Below are positions 7,730 to 16,191 of a DNA stretch of 64,000 nucleotides, in pieces (the first letter of the stretch is position 1; each line of letters begins with the position of its first letter). A program made the translations under genes and the position numbers. The notes under the pieces are model-generated. The model saw only the letters and a list, made by a program, of their open reading frames with translations. It did not search any database and was not told the origin of the DNA. The stretch covers positions 1,984,001 through 2,048,000 of the forward strand of contig OY762936.1 of NCBI GenBank assembly GCA_963666935.1, read 5' to 3'. Source of the stretch: G963666935 sp963666935. GTDB taxonomy: Bacteria > Bacillota > Clostridia > Christensenellales > CAG-138.

Positions 7730-9061
7730 TCAGTCAACTTTTTGTATTGCGCCGTCGGGAGCCACGGCATACCATGCACAGTTCTCGGTATAATTGGTGA
7801 AGTAAACCCAGCCCTCCGGCCCCACGCAGATGATCATGGCGTCCGCCGCAACGCGCTGGGTTTCACCCTGTGTGTTCAAATCTACCGCAACGAAATCCTT
7901 GCCGTAAAACGTCTCCCCGTCCTGCACAAGGCCGTCCGCCATGGTAAGCACGTCACCCGCCACATTGAAGGTCGTAACCCCCGCACTGCACAGGAAGGCC
8001 ATCTGTAAATTCGTGCCGTCGCTGCCGTCTGCGTGCACTTTTGCCACGCCGTAGGGCTCGTTGCTGTCGATGTAGTAAAGCCAATCGTCCACGATGCAGT
8101 ATTTCTGTATAAAACCGTTCATCACAAGCTGCGCTTGGCCGCCTGTGATAGGAACGCGCCACAAGCCCCCCGCTGCGCTCTTAACGCAGTAATACACCCA
8201 TTCGCCGGATACGCACGGAAAGATCACCACGCCATCCACCATCTTAATACTTTCACCGCCGTCGGTTTTAATTTTATACAGACCGGCGCCCTGTGCTCCG
8301 GCGCCATCGCAGTACATCCAATCGCCTGAAACAGAGAGGAACCCAGCTTCAAAATCGGCCAGTTTCGTGATTTCACTGCCATCGGTACGCATTTTATATG
8401 GGTTGTCGCCATCCGCTCTGTTAAGGTAGTAGAGCCACTCGCCCACCGCATTGAGGCTGGAGCCGTTGGCTTCCCCCAGCCGCTCATAGCCACTGCCGTC
8501 GGCATGCATCCTGTAAATGGCGAAGTCTTCATCCGGCCGGGTCAGGTAAACCCAACTGCCCTGCCAGGTTAAGAGTCCGCCTCGCCACCAGCCGTTGAAC
8601 TTGGCCGCGTTGGTAAGGTTGCCGGTGGTAATGCCCTCCACATTCGTCTCCCCGGCCAGCATGGGGATCTTCATTCTAAGCCCCGGCTCGTTTTCCTCCA
8701 CCCATGCCATAATTTTCGCCGTGTCTGCGTTTTCGTACGCCGTCGCCAGCAGGCGGTTGATTTCCTCGTAGTTGGCCTTGGACATGGAAAGCAGCGCGAA
8801 CGCCGCATCAGTATACGCAGACGCGTCCGTGGGATCCTGCTCCATGAGCTCCTGCGCAGCCGCATAGAGGGCTTCGCAGTTGCCGTCCGCCTTGTATTGC
8901 TCCATCTGCGCCTTAAGCTCCGCCCCCGAAGCGGCCCATGAGGTAGCGGTCTCCGCCGCCCCGGTGACCTGTGTTTGGGTCTGGTTTCCTCCGCAGCCGG
9001 CAAGGGCCAGCAACATCGCCGCTAGGACAGCGCACAGCAATATCTTTAAGATGTTCTTCAT
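7730..9061 (-). CDS. DUF5050-type beta-propeller-like lipoprotein
   Basis: A 443-residue surface lipoprotein with lipobox LAGC (Cys23). A helical segment comes first (residues about 30-120, with a TPR-like look), then repeated blades of the form W(V/L)YY...LYKI.TDG...KL, for example GDWMYCDGAG, GEWVYYCVKS and DDWLYYIDSN. Such repeats are typical of DUF5050, a propeller-like domain in clostridial exported proteins whose function is unknown to me. The start is placed at ATG 9061 because AAGGAG lies ten bases upstream; a GTG at 9070 would sit too close to it. It is a diverged paralogue of the gene just upstream and the last gene of a three-lipoprotein operon. Confidence 0.85.
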   Translation of the reverse strand: MKNILKILLCAVLAAMLLALAGCGGNQTQTQVTGAAETATSWAASGAELKAQMEQYKADGNCEALYAAAQELMEQDPTDASAYTDAAFALLSMSKANYEEINRLLATAYENADTAKIMAWVEENEPGLRMKIPMLAGETNVEGITTGNLTNAAKFNGWWRGGLLTWQGSWVYLTRPDEDFAIYRMHADGSGYERLGEANGSSLNAVGEWLYYLNRADGDNPYKMRTDGSEITKLADFEAGFLSVSGDWMYCDGAGAQGAGLYKIKTDGGESIKMVDGVVIFPCVSGEWVYYCVKSAAGGLWRVPITGGQAQLVMNGFIQKYCIVDDWLYYIDSNEPYGVAKVHADGSDGTNLQMAFLCSAGVTTFNVAGDVLTMADGLVQDGETFYGKDFVAVDLNTQGETQRVAADAMIICVGPEGWVYFTNYTENCAWYAVAPDGAIQKVD

Positions 9062-9082
9062 ATCTTCCACGCTCCTTCTGCC

Positions 9083-10444
9083 TCAGCCCACTTTCATGGT
9101 GTCGCCGGTGTCCAAATTGATCCCGTGCCACGCCATGCCTTCGGTAAACTCGGTATAATAGAGCCAGCTGCCCACGGCGCAGACTGGTTCCGTACGCACA
9201 TCCAATTGCTGTAAAATCTCCCCGGTATCCGGATTAACGATGAGAATGGCGTCACCAATCTCCACCCCGTCGTCCTCCATGTACCGGCCCACGGAAATTG
9301 CAAGCTTTTCGCCGACAATATTCGCCCCATTGATGGGTCCGTCATAGCGAAGAACCTCGCTGTTTTCGCTGCCGTCCAACCGCACCCGCCGCAGGGCGCA
9401 AAAGTCGTTCATGTCGATGTAATATACCCAGTCATCCGTCACGCAGTAGGATTGCACAAATCCCGGCGCCACCTGCTGCGCATCCCCGCCGGGGACGGGG
9501 ATGCGCCATAAACCGCCTTCCTCGCTCTTGGCACTGTAGTAAACCCAATCCCCTGCCACACAGGGAAAGATCGCCATCACATCGCTAAGTCCTGTCTTTT
9601 CGCTGCCGTCGATTTTGGCCTTGTACAGGCACCCGCTGTCGTAGTACATGACGTCCCCGGAAACGGAAAGAAATGTACATTGGTCATCGGAAAGCTTTGT
9701 TTTCTGGCTGCCGTCAGTGCGCATGCAATAAGGCATAAAATCATCCGCGTCCACATAGTAAATCCGGTCCCCCACCACGTTAAGGCTGGTGGCCCGGGCA
9801 CTGCTGATCCGCGTCAGCCCGCTACCGTCAAAGTGTATCTTGTAAAGGGCCAAATTATCGTCAATCCGGCAGAAATAAACCCAATCCCCCTGGGCGGCCA
9901 TAAAGCCGCCGTACCAGTTGCCGTTAATCTTCATGGCGCTGGAAAGGTTGGCTGTGGTGGTGCCGTCCTTATTGATCTGGCTTGGGGACGTATAATCCGG
10001 CGTAAAGGGCGTGGTCATCTTCAGGCTGGGTTCGTTTTCCCTGGCCCACTGCATGATTGCCTCCGCCCCTTCCGGCGCGTTTTGCACGCCTTGCGCCAGA
10101 ATCGCGTCGATTTCCTCATAGGTTTCCTGCGTCATGGCTAAGAGCGCGCCTGCAGCCGCCTCGTAGGCATCCGTATTCTCGGGCGCTATTTCGATGATTT
10201 TTTTGGCCGCCACGCAAACGCCCTCCCAGTTTCCTTCGTCCCTATACCGGCTGATTAGGGGTTGCAACTCCTCCAGAGTTGTCGCGGCATCGATGGCGGC
10301 CTGCCACTGTGGCACAGCCTCGGTGAGCGCGGGCGCTTCGGTACTGCTTGAAGCGTCACTTGTCTGCTGTGCTGTAGGTGCGGCGCAAGCGGCAAGGCTG
10401 AGTACAAGCGTCAAAATCAGAATTATGCAAAATAGTTTTTTCAT
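9083..10444 (-). CDS. DUF5050-type beta-propeller-like lipoprotein (paralogue)
   Basis: A 453-residue lipoprotein with lipobox LAAC (Cys20). Its architecture matches its downstream neighbour: a helical region with several Glu-Glu-Ile-Asp segments, then aromatic-rich blades (GDWVYFCRID, GDRIYYVDAD, DDWVYYIDMN, GSWLYYTEFT). The two proteins share block order and many motifs (ANLSSAMKINGNWYGG against GNLTNAAKFNGWWRGG), indicating a tandem duplication followed by divergence. A 21-base gap to the next gene and the shared strand argue for one transcript. Binding of a surface polymer or partner is a guess. Confidence 0.85.
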   Translation of the reverse strand: MKKLFCIILILTLVLSLAACAAPTAQQTSDASSSTEAPALTEAVPQWQAAIDAATTLEELQPLISRYRDEGNWEGVCVAAKKIIEIAPENTDAYEAAAGALLAMTQETYEEIDAILAQGVQNAPEGAEAIMQWARENEPSLKMTTPFTPDYTSPSQINKDGTTTANLSSAMKINGNWYGGFMAAQGDWVYFCRIDDNLALYKIHFDGSGLTRISSARATSLNVVGDRIYYVDADDFMPYCMRTDGSQKTKLSDDQCTFLSVSGDVMYYDSGCLYKAKIDGSEKTGLSDVMAIFPCVAGDWVYYSAKSEEGGLWRIPVPGGDAQQVAPGFVQSYCVTDDWVYYIDMNDFCALRRVRLDGSENSEVLRYDGPINGANIVGEKLAISVGRYMEDDGVEIGDAILIVNPDTGEILQQLDVRTEPVCAVGSWLYYTEFTEGMAWHGINLDTGDTMKVG

Positions 10445-10469
10445 TGTAGCTTCCTCCTTTTCGCCTTGC

Positions 10470-11888
10470 TCACTGGTAAAGCTCCGGAATGTAGCGCAGC
10501 AATACGGTGCTGCAGCTCACGCCCAGTACTTCCAGACACTGAAGGTTTTTAAGCGCCAGCAACGGGGTCAAATCGCCGATGGGGTTGCCCGCCAGATACA
10601 ACTGAGCCAGTCCCGTAAGCTTCATCAGCGGACGCAGATCCGTAATCTGATTGCCGTTCAGGTTCAGTTCCTGCAATCCGGTCAGGCCGCTCAGCGGCGC
10701 AAGGTCTTCAATGCCGTTGTCCAAGGCTTCCAGCACCTGAAGATTTTTTAGGCCGGAGATGCCGCTTAAATCAGCGGCACCGGCGCTATTGACCGATAGG
10801 CGAGTCAGCGATTGGAGACTGCCGATGGGACTTAAATCGGAAAGAGGATTCTCAGGCAGATACAGCTCCTGAAGGTTGCTAATCTCCGCAAGCGCTTCCA
10901 GATTTTCCACTTGGTTGTCTCGCAGATCCAGCACTTCCAGCCGAACCAGGCCGGATAGCGGTGACAGATCTGCAATTTTGTTGCCTGCAAGAGTGAGGTA
11001 GCGCATCGTGATCAGGTTTGACAGGGGTTGAAGATCCGTAATCTCGCAGAAATAAGCGCTGAGATTTTCAATATGGTATAACCCTTCCGCCGGGCTCAGA
11101 TCAGATACCGGCGCATAGCCGACCGAAAAATTCCACAGGTTCTTTAAGTTTTTTAGGCCGCCCAGATCGGAAAGCTCGGAATAGACCACGTCTAAAGTAG
11201 AAATATTCCGGAAGTTGGTGAAATCCTCAAGGGTTTTAATTTCACTTCTTTGATCATATGCAGTGTTGCTACCCGCTGGATAGTATACTTCTCCATCCTT
11301 GGTCTTTTCCCAGTCGACAGCATCGCCGATCATGACGTTGACAATCAGCGGCATGTTGGCTACGATGGCAGCGCTTTCGATGCTATCCAGCTCACTGCGC
11401 ATGATATCCCCCGACGGCTTGTGGAGATATTCCCGCACCAGCCGCTCCACCTCGGGATCCACCCATTGAATCGCGGCATCCAACTTCAGTTCCTCTTCGG
11501 TCAAAGCCTCGTCAATCATTGGTTGAAAAGTTGCCGTATCTCCCGTATTTTCCAGCCCCGCTTTCAGGGTATTCATATACCCGCCCGGGTCATCCCGAAT
11601 CACCCGGGCATAGGCCAGCCAGATCTCCGGGTGCGTGAGATCAATTTCCAACGCGGATTCAAAGCATTTGATGGCCTCCTCGCCCTTGTCTTCCGCCCAA
11701 TATGCAAGGCCCCGCTGATAGTAACTTTCCCAAGTGGGCTGTTCCGCCGCGGGAGAAGGCGCCGCTTCGGCAACCACCTCGGGTGAGGGCGTTGCCGCCG
11801 GCACAGCGGTTTCCTGCGCCGTGCCGGCGCAGGAAACACAAAAGAGCGCAAGCAACACCGCCAGCGGCATGATAAGCACTTTTTTCAT
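10470..11888 (-). CDS. Leucine-rich-repeat lipoprotein with an N-terminal TPR-like segment
   Basis: A 472-residue exported protein. The signal peptide ends near Cys20 (CVSC, a non-canonical lipobox). After a Pro/Ala/Thr-rich linker, a TPR-like helix pair (YYQRGLAYWAEDKGEEAIKC) and a helical stretch come about ten internalin-like 22-residue leucine-rich repeats of the form I.DL.PL..L..L..L.L..N. These form a solenoid usually used for protein binding. The ATG at 11888 follows AAAGGA by seven bases and is preferred to the ATG at 11906. It is the first gene of the lipoprotein operon. The ligand is unknown. Confidence 0.85.
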   Translation of the reverse strand: MKKVLIMPLAVLLALFCVSCAGTAQETAVPAATPSPEVVAEAAPSPAAEQPTWESYYQRGLAYWAEDKGEEAIKCFESALEIDLTHPEIWLAYARVIRDDPGGYMNTLKAGLENTGDTATFQPMIDEALTEEELKLDAAIQWVDPEVERLVREYLHKPSGDIMRSELDSIESAAIVANMPLIVNVMIGDAVDWEKTKDGEVYYPAGSNTAYDQRSEIKTLEDFTNFRNISTLDVVYSELSDLGGLKNLKNLWNFSVGYAPVSDLSPAEGLYHIENLSAYFCEITDLQPLSNLITMRYLTLAGNKIADLSPLSGLVRLEVLDLRDNQVENLEALAEISNLQELYLPENPLSDLSPIGSLQSLTRLSVNSAGAADLSGISGLKNLQVLEALDNGIEDLAPLSGLTGLQELNLNGNQITDLRPLMKLTGLAQLYLAGNPIGDLTPLLALKNLQCLEVLGVSCSTVLLRYIPELYQ

Positions 11889-11953
11889 GAACTGATTCCT
11901 TTCCATTTTATGTCAGAATATGCGTTACCGCACCCAAAGAAGATAAAGCGGCA

Positions 11954-12751
11954 TTACGCCGCTTTGAGATCCCTCTTTTCAAAGGCGCAAAAGGCCCGCC
12001 AAAGCGCGACTGCTGCGATCAAGACGCAAAGCGCCGCAAACAGCGGGTTTAGCCTGCCGTCCAAAAGTTCTGCAGGGATAAAATACCTGAGCGGCGAGAA
12101 TATCCGCACCACGCCACCGTTTTCCAAAATATCATACACCACGCCCATAGCATACGCGATCAATACTGCAATATTCCCAGCCTTGGCACCGTGTTCCGGG
12201 GTTTCAAAAACCGCCGCGCACAATGCCCCCAGTGTGAAAAACATCAGCCCCATCAGCCATGCGGCCACAGCAAACAGGAAGAATTGCGTTTCCATGCCAG
12301 TACCCAGATTCATCTGCTTTGCGGCAATGACGGAAAGCAGGAAATTCATAACGCAGAAAATCGTCAAATAAATCCCGCCGCTTATGAGCTTTTGCGCCAG
12401 TATATAGGAGCGCGTCCGGGGTTTTGTAAACACAAACTCATAGGTTTTGTCCACAGATTCCCGGGATACGGCGCTATTCCCAAGGTGCACGGCATATACC
12501 GTCGTAAGGAGCATGGCGTATTGCGCCAGCACCGCGTAAAATCCGCCAAAGGTGCCCACATCCACCCCCGACATGCCCATCATCGCCAGCACAATTTTGG
12601 GAAATGCATCCATGAGGGACGTCAGCCCCCCGCCTTCAGCGGCAAAGCCAGTGGATTTCATAATGCCCGCAAAAATCAGAACAAAGAGCCCCAGCGTCCA
12701 GAACAGGAAGGGTTTGAGGCCCGCTTTGAGCTCACGTTTCAAAATATTCAT
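11954..12751 (-). CDS. ABC-2 type transporter permease
   Basis: A 265-residue polytopic protein with about six hydrophobic segments, and the sequence VFTKPRTRSYILAQKLISG after the second. The upstream gene carries the same FLLTKPRTRS motif, so the two are homologous halves of one exporter. The start at 12751 has a strong GGGAGGGAAGG site; a start at 12787 would overlap the preceding gene by over 20 bases. The gene is last in the ATPase-permease-permease operon. Substrate unknown. Confidence 0.82.
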   Translation of the reverse strand: MNILKRELKAGLKPFLFWTLGLFVLIFAGIMKSTGFAAEGGGLTSLMDAFPKIVLAMMGMSGVDVGTFGGFYAVLAQYAMLLTTVYAVHLGNSAVSRESVDKTYEFVFTKPRTRSYILAQKLISGGIYLTIFCVMNFLLSVIAAKQMNLGTGMETQFFLFAVAAWLMGLMFFTLGALCAAVFETPEHGAKAGNIAVLIAYAMGVVYDILENGGVVRIFSPLRYFIPAELLDGRLNPLFAALCVLIAAVALWRAFCAFEKRDLKAA

Positions 12752-12764
12752 ATCCTTCCCTCCC

Positions 12765-13559
12765 TTAAACCGCGTGGGCATCGCCACGGCAGTAGCTCAT
12801 ATGCGAAGCGACTAACAGCACCAGCGTGATCGCCGCCGCCGTCAGAACATAAGGCGTTTCAAACCGGCCCTCGGAAAAAGCAAGTGACACGCTGAAGTAC
12901 TTGAACGGCGCAATATAGCGCAGCGCGTCGTCCTCCAGAAGGCTATGCAACGCGGTAAGAAGAAAGCCCCCGAACCCGATCATCATGGCACTTGCGGATA
13001 CGGAGCGCACCCTTTTCATGAAAATCGCAGCGAATATCGCCACGGATAGCATCAAGAGCTGCGTAAAAAACAGCGCGCTCGCCGCCAGCGCCACACGGCC
13101 CATAGATTCCTGTCCGTAGGCACTGCAAAGGACCAGCGACGCTATCAGGTACAACGCATTTACAAAAACCAGCAGCGTCAGCACCGAGAGCAGCTTGGCT
13201 ACAAACATGCCGCTCCGGGTCCGGGGCTTGGTCAAGAGAAAATCCGTGCACTTTGCGCGCTTTTCCCGGGCAAACATGTCAATGCCCAAAGACGCCGCCA
13301 TGATCGCCCCCAGCAGCGACATGTATAAAAAGGAGAATGCGTAAAAACCACCGTAGCTGAAAAGATTGTCCATCTCCATGCCGAAGGCCGCTGCAAATTC
13401 CGGCGGCAAGTTGGCCAGAGCCCGCTCTACTTCAACGCGGCTGTCTAAAAAGGCGGGATAAAACCCCGCGATAAGCCCTATGAACAGCGCAAACAGAACC
13501 GCCGTCCAAACGGCCGCGCTTTTCCACGCCCGCCTGAGCTCGAACAGGTATACGTTCAT
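12765..13559 (-). CDS. ABC-2 type transporter permease
   Basis: A 264-residue membrane protein with about six transmembrane segments, an amphipathic N-terminus (MNVYLFELRRAWKS) and the DFLLTKPRTRSGMF loop shared with the next gene. Its ATG overlaps the ATPase stop (ATGA), which implies translational coupling. Together with the ATPase and the second permease it forms a complete heteromeric ABC-2 exporter of a type seen in Firmicutes for antibiotics, peptides or unknown cargo. Confidence 0.85.
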   Translation of the reverse strand: MNVYLFELRRAWKSAAVWTAVLFALFIGLIAGFYPAFLDSRVEVERALANLPPEFAAAFGMEMDNLFSYGGFYAFSFLYMSLLGAIMAASLGIDMFAREKRAKCTDFLLTKPRTRSGMFVAKLLSVLTLLVFVNALYLIASLVLCSAYGQESMGRVALAASALFFTQLLMLSVAIFAAIFMKRVRSVSASAMMIGFGGFLLTALHSLLEDDALRYIAPFKYFSVSLAFSEGRFETPYVLTAAAITLVLLVASHMSYCRGDAHAV

Positions 13560-14446
13560 TGTTTCGCCTCCCCGTCCGTGTAGTAATGAAGGAAGATTTC
13601 CTCCAGCTCCGGTTCTGTTATGTCCGCATTGAGAAGCTTGCGTTTCGCCAGCTCTGCAAAAAGGGCGTTTACGTCGCCGTTAAAAATAAAGCTGACGTGG
13701 CTGCCTTCGATGGTCACATCCGCCGCGCCGGGCAGCACAAAGCGGCCCACAGGCTCCGCCGCCGTAAAGCTTACCCGCTTATAGGCACTTTGCCGCAGAT
13801 CGCTGATCCGCTGGGTACTGATAACCCGACCTTCTTTGATAATTGCCACCCGGTCACAAATGCGCTGCACCTCGCTTAAGATATGCGAGGAAAACAGCAC
13901 GGTGGCTCCCCTCTGGTTTTCCTGCTTAATTAAATCAAAAAACGTGCGTTGCATCAGCGGGTCGAGACCGCTGGTGGGTTCATCCAGTATGATGAGCTTG
14001 GGCGAATGCAAAAGGCCCTGCACAATGCCCACCTTTTTCTTGTTGCCCAGACTCATATCCTCGATTTTCTTGTTCACATCCAGCTCCATGGCCCCTGAAA
14101 GTTCTTTGATCCGTTTTTTGCAATCCTTGCCATAGAAACTGGCGGAGTAGTTTAGAAGGTCGATGGCGCGCATGTTGTCGTAGTAAAACACCTCGCCTGG
14201 CAGATATCCCACATGGGAAAGTATTTTTACCCTGTCTTTTTCGCAGTCAAGGCCAAAAATCCGCGCTTCACCGCGGGTTTTGTAAATAAGTGCCAACAGG
14301 GTGCGGATGGTGGTGGACTTGCCCGCGCCGTTGGGGCCGATAAAGCCGAAAATTTCACCCTCGTTTACCATAAGATCCACGTCGATGATACCACGGGCCT
14401 TGCCGTAGTATTTCGTAAGCTTGTTGGTTTCGACAGCTGCGTTCAT
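13556..14446 (-). CDS. ABC transporter ATP-binding protein
   Basis: A 296-residue nucleotide-binding protein. Walker A is GPNGAGKST, the signature motif is MSLGNKKKVG, Walker B is LIILDEPTSGLDP and the switch histidine is in LFSSHILSE. A C-terminal domain of about 80 residues is typical of ABC-2 drug or lipid exporters. The start at 14446 is chosen because GGGAGGGAACC lies just before it; an in-frame GTG at 14518 lacks a site. A promoter (TTGAAA, 16 nt, TATAAT) is seen at 14658-14631. It energises the two downstream permeases. Confidence 0.9.
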   Translation of the reverse strand: MNAAVETNKLTKYYGKARGIIDVDLMVNEGEIFGFIGPNGAGKSTTIRTLLALIYKTRGEARIFGLDCEKDRVKILSHVGYLPGEVFYYDNMRAIDLLNYSASFYGKDCKKRIKELSGAMELDVNKKIEDMSLGNKKKVGIVQGLLHSPKLIILDEPTSGLDPLMQRTFFDLIKQENQRGATVLFSSHILSEVQRICDRVAIIKEGRVISTQRISDLRQSAYKRVSFTAAEPVGRFVLPGAADVTIEGSHVSFIFNGDVNALFAELAKRKLLNADITEPELEEIFLHYYTDGEAKQ

Positions 14447-14553
14447 GAGCAGGTTCCCTCCCTGTTTTTTTTGACATGCGCCTTGAACAAGCTCCGGTGA
14501 ATATAGCCCTTGGGCCACTTCATGCCCCAGCCGTTATTTTGTTTCGCGTCCAT
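14443..14553 (-). CDS. Possible 36-residue leader ORF overlapping the ABC ATPase start
   Basis: An open frame from ATG 14553 ends in TGA that overlaps the ATPase ATG (ATGA). It would encode a very basic, aromatic 36-residue peptide with GWGMKWPKGYIHRSLF at its centre. The coupling is neat and the composition is not random-looking, but no clear Shine-Dalgarno precedes it and I do not recognise the sequence. It could be a translated leader that couples ATPase translation, a small protein, or chance. Confidence 0.3.
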   Translation of the reverse strand: MDAKQNNGWGMKWPKGYIHRSLFKAHVKKNREGTCS

Positions 14554-14630
14554 ATAAAATTGGAAAACAGCAATGAGGATCCGATGTGGATTCTTGGGCT
14601 TCGCCCGGCCTATAGCATTGGCTCAAGTTC

Positions 14631-14658
14631 ATTATATGTCATTTACCATATTTTTCAA
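14631..14658 (-). promoter_or_regulatory. Predicted promoter of the ABC exporter operon
   Basis: TTGAAA and TATAAT on the minus strand, 16-nt spacer. Between this and the divergent HD-GYP promoter lies an inverted repeat GTTGTTG...CAACAAC (14671-14701), a candidate operator or hairpin. Confidence 0.55.
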
Positions 14659-14744
14659 GCACATAATGCAGTTGTTGTGGCAATTCCGCTTTTGCAACAA
14701 CATAAATATATGATTCCCCAAAGTAATCCTAGTGTTTTTTGTGC

Positions 14745-14772
14745 TTACAAAAAGAATCACAGAGGGTATAAT
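14745..14772 (+). promoter_or_regulatory. Predicted promoter of the HD-GYP gene
   Basis: TTACAA and a consensus TATAAT with a 16-nt spacer, 45 bases before the start codon. Confidence 0.55.
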
Positions 14773-14816
14773 GAATTGAAGTAATTTCTTTGAATAAATG
14801 ATACGGGGGGTATTAC

Positions 14817-16079
14817 ATGTCAAAATTCAGCCACATTTCCATCAGTATGTATGATCTACTGATCTGTCTGACCAATGCCGGAGACCTGATCAGTCCCGAA
14901 GTTTCCAATCACCATCAGCAGGTCGCCTATCTTGCCTTTAAGATCGGCGAACAGCTGGATCTGCCTCTGGAAGAGCAGAAGGATCTGATGGTTGCAGGGC
15001 TGCTGCATGACATAGGCGCTTTCTCATTGGATGAAAGGCTGATGCTTATTGAAGAAGAACCTTCATTGTCACATAACCATGCTTTTAGGGGCGCACGGCT
15101 GCTCGAAGGGTTCCCGCCTCTCTCCCGCGCTGCCGAACTGATTCGCTATCACCATGTCCCCTGGGAAAACGGAGCCGGCAAAGCTTTTCGCGGCGGCGAT
15201 GTTCCCCTTGCCAGCCATATTCTTCATTTGGCGGATCGAATTGCCGTTGCGGTGGATCGTAAAGAAAACAGCATCGGCCAGATCAAAAGGATTCAAGAAA
15301 AGATACTGAGCACGAAGGATACCGTTTTTGTGCCGGAATTGGTGGACGCCTTTCTCTGCATTAGCGGAAATGAATACATTTGGCTAGATACCGTATACAA
15401 GCCCCTGCTGTACATCCTTCCTGATATTGTGGCATTCGACACGGTAGATTTGAGCTTAGATGAAATCATTGAACTGACAAATATTTTTGCTAATATTATC
15501 GATTTCCGAAATCCATTCACCGCAAATCATTCGGCGGGCGTCGCAAAGGTGGCGGAGAAGCTAGCCGAACTTCTTGGCTTTTCCGAAAGCGAATGCAAAA
15601 TGATGCTGGTGGCCGGAAACCTGCATGACCTCGGCAAACTGGCTGTCAGTAAAAGCGTTTTGGATAAGCCCGGCGATTTGGATATAAGTGAAATCAACAT
15701 CATAAGAAGCCATACTTTCTACACTTATCGGCTGCTGCAGGCGATCAAAGGATTTGAGACCATCAATAAATGGGCGGCCTTTCACCATGAGAAGCTGAAC
15801 GGAGGCGGATATCCGTTTCACCTTGAGGGAGAAAACATCCCCTTAGGATCCCGCATCATGGCCGTGGCGGACATATTTACGGCGATTATGGAGGACCGTC
15901 CCTATCGAAAGGGAATGCCCGCCGACAAGGCGCTTAAAATGCTGCACACCATGGTCGCTAATCAATCCATATGTCCATATGTGGTATCCGTACTGGAGAA
16001 CAATTTTGAAATGCTCAATGAAACGCGGATTAACGCCCAGAAACAATCGGCTGTCAAATATGATTACATTATGCAATAG
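14817..16079 (+). CDS. Double HD-domain / HD-GYP protein, probable c-di-GMP phosphodiesterase
   Basis: A 420-residue soluble protein with two HD-type modules. The first (residues about 30-150) has NHHQQ and LLHDIG but lacks a GYP motif (HHVPWENGAG instead), so it is degenerate. The second (about 225-400) has NHS, NLHDLGK, FHHEKLNGGGYP and AVADIFTAIMEDRPYRKG. These match the HD-GYP signature HDxGK, HHE and GxGYP with the expected metal-binding residues. HD-GYP enzymes hydrolyse c-di-GMP (some cleave cGAMP). The ATG follows GGGGGG by six bases. It is a single gene with its own promoter. Its presence in a window with a diguanylate cyclase and three c-di-GMP riboswitches supports a c-di-GMP role, but specificity is inferred. 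Confidence 0.85.
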   Translation: MSKFSHISISMYDLLICLTNAGDLISPEVSNHHQQVAYLAFKIGEQLDLPLEEQKDLMVAGLLHDIGAFSLDERLMLIEEEPSLSHNHAFRGARLLEGFPPLSRAAELIRYHHVPWENGAGKAFRGGDVPLASHILHLADRIAVAVDRKENSIGQIKRIQEKILSTKDTVFVPELVDAFLCISGNEYIWLDTVYKPLLYILPDIVAFDTVDLSLDEIIELTNIFANIIDFRNPFTANHSAGVAKVAEKLAELLGFSESECKMMLVAGNLHDLGKLAVSKSVLDKPGDLDISEINIIRSHTFYTYRLLQAIKGFETINKWAAFHHEKLNGGGYPFHLEGENIPLGSRIMAVADIFTAIMEDRPYRKGMPADKALKMLHTMVANQSICPYVVSVLENNFEMLNETRINAQKQSAVKYDYIMQ

Positions 16080-16142
16080 CGAAATTCTTATTCGGGCCGT
16101 ATCACGACTTTCCATTTGCTGCCCCAAAAGTACAGTTGCAAA

Positions 16143-16172
16143 AAGCGGAAAGGGAATATTCCCTTTCCGCTT
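16143..16172. terminator. Bidirectional terminator, perfect 30-bp palindrome
   Basis: AAGCGGAAAGGGAAT pairs with its exact complement, with A-runs on one side and CTTTTTG on the minus-strand exit. It separates the convergent HD-GYP and amino acid permease genes. Confidence 0.85.
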
Positions 16173-16191
16173 GGTTTAGAGGTTCGACGAA

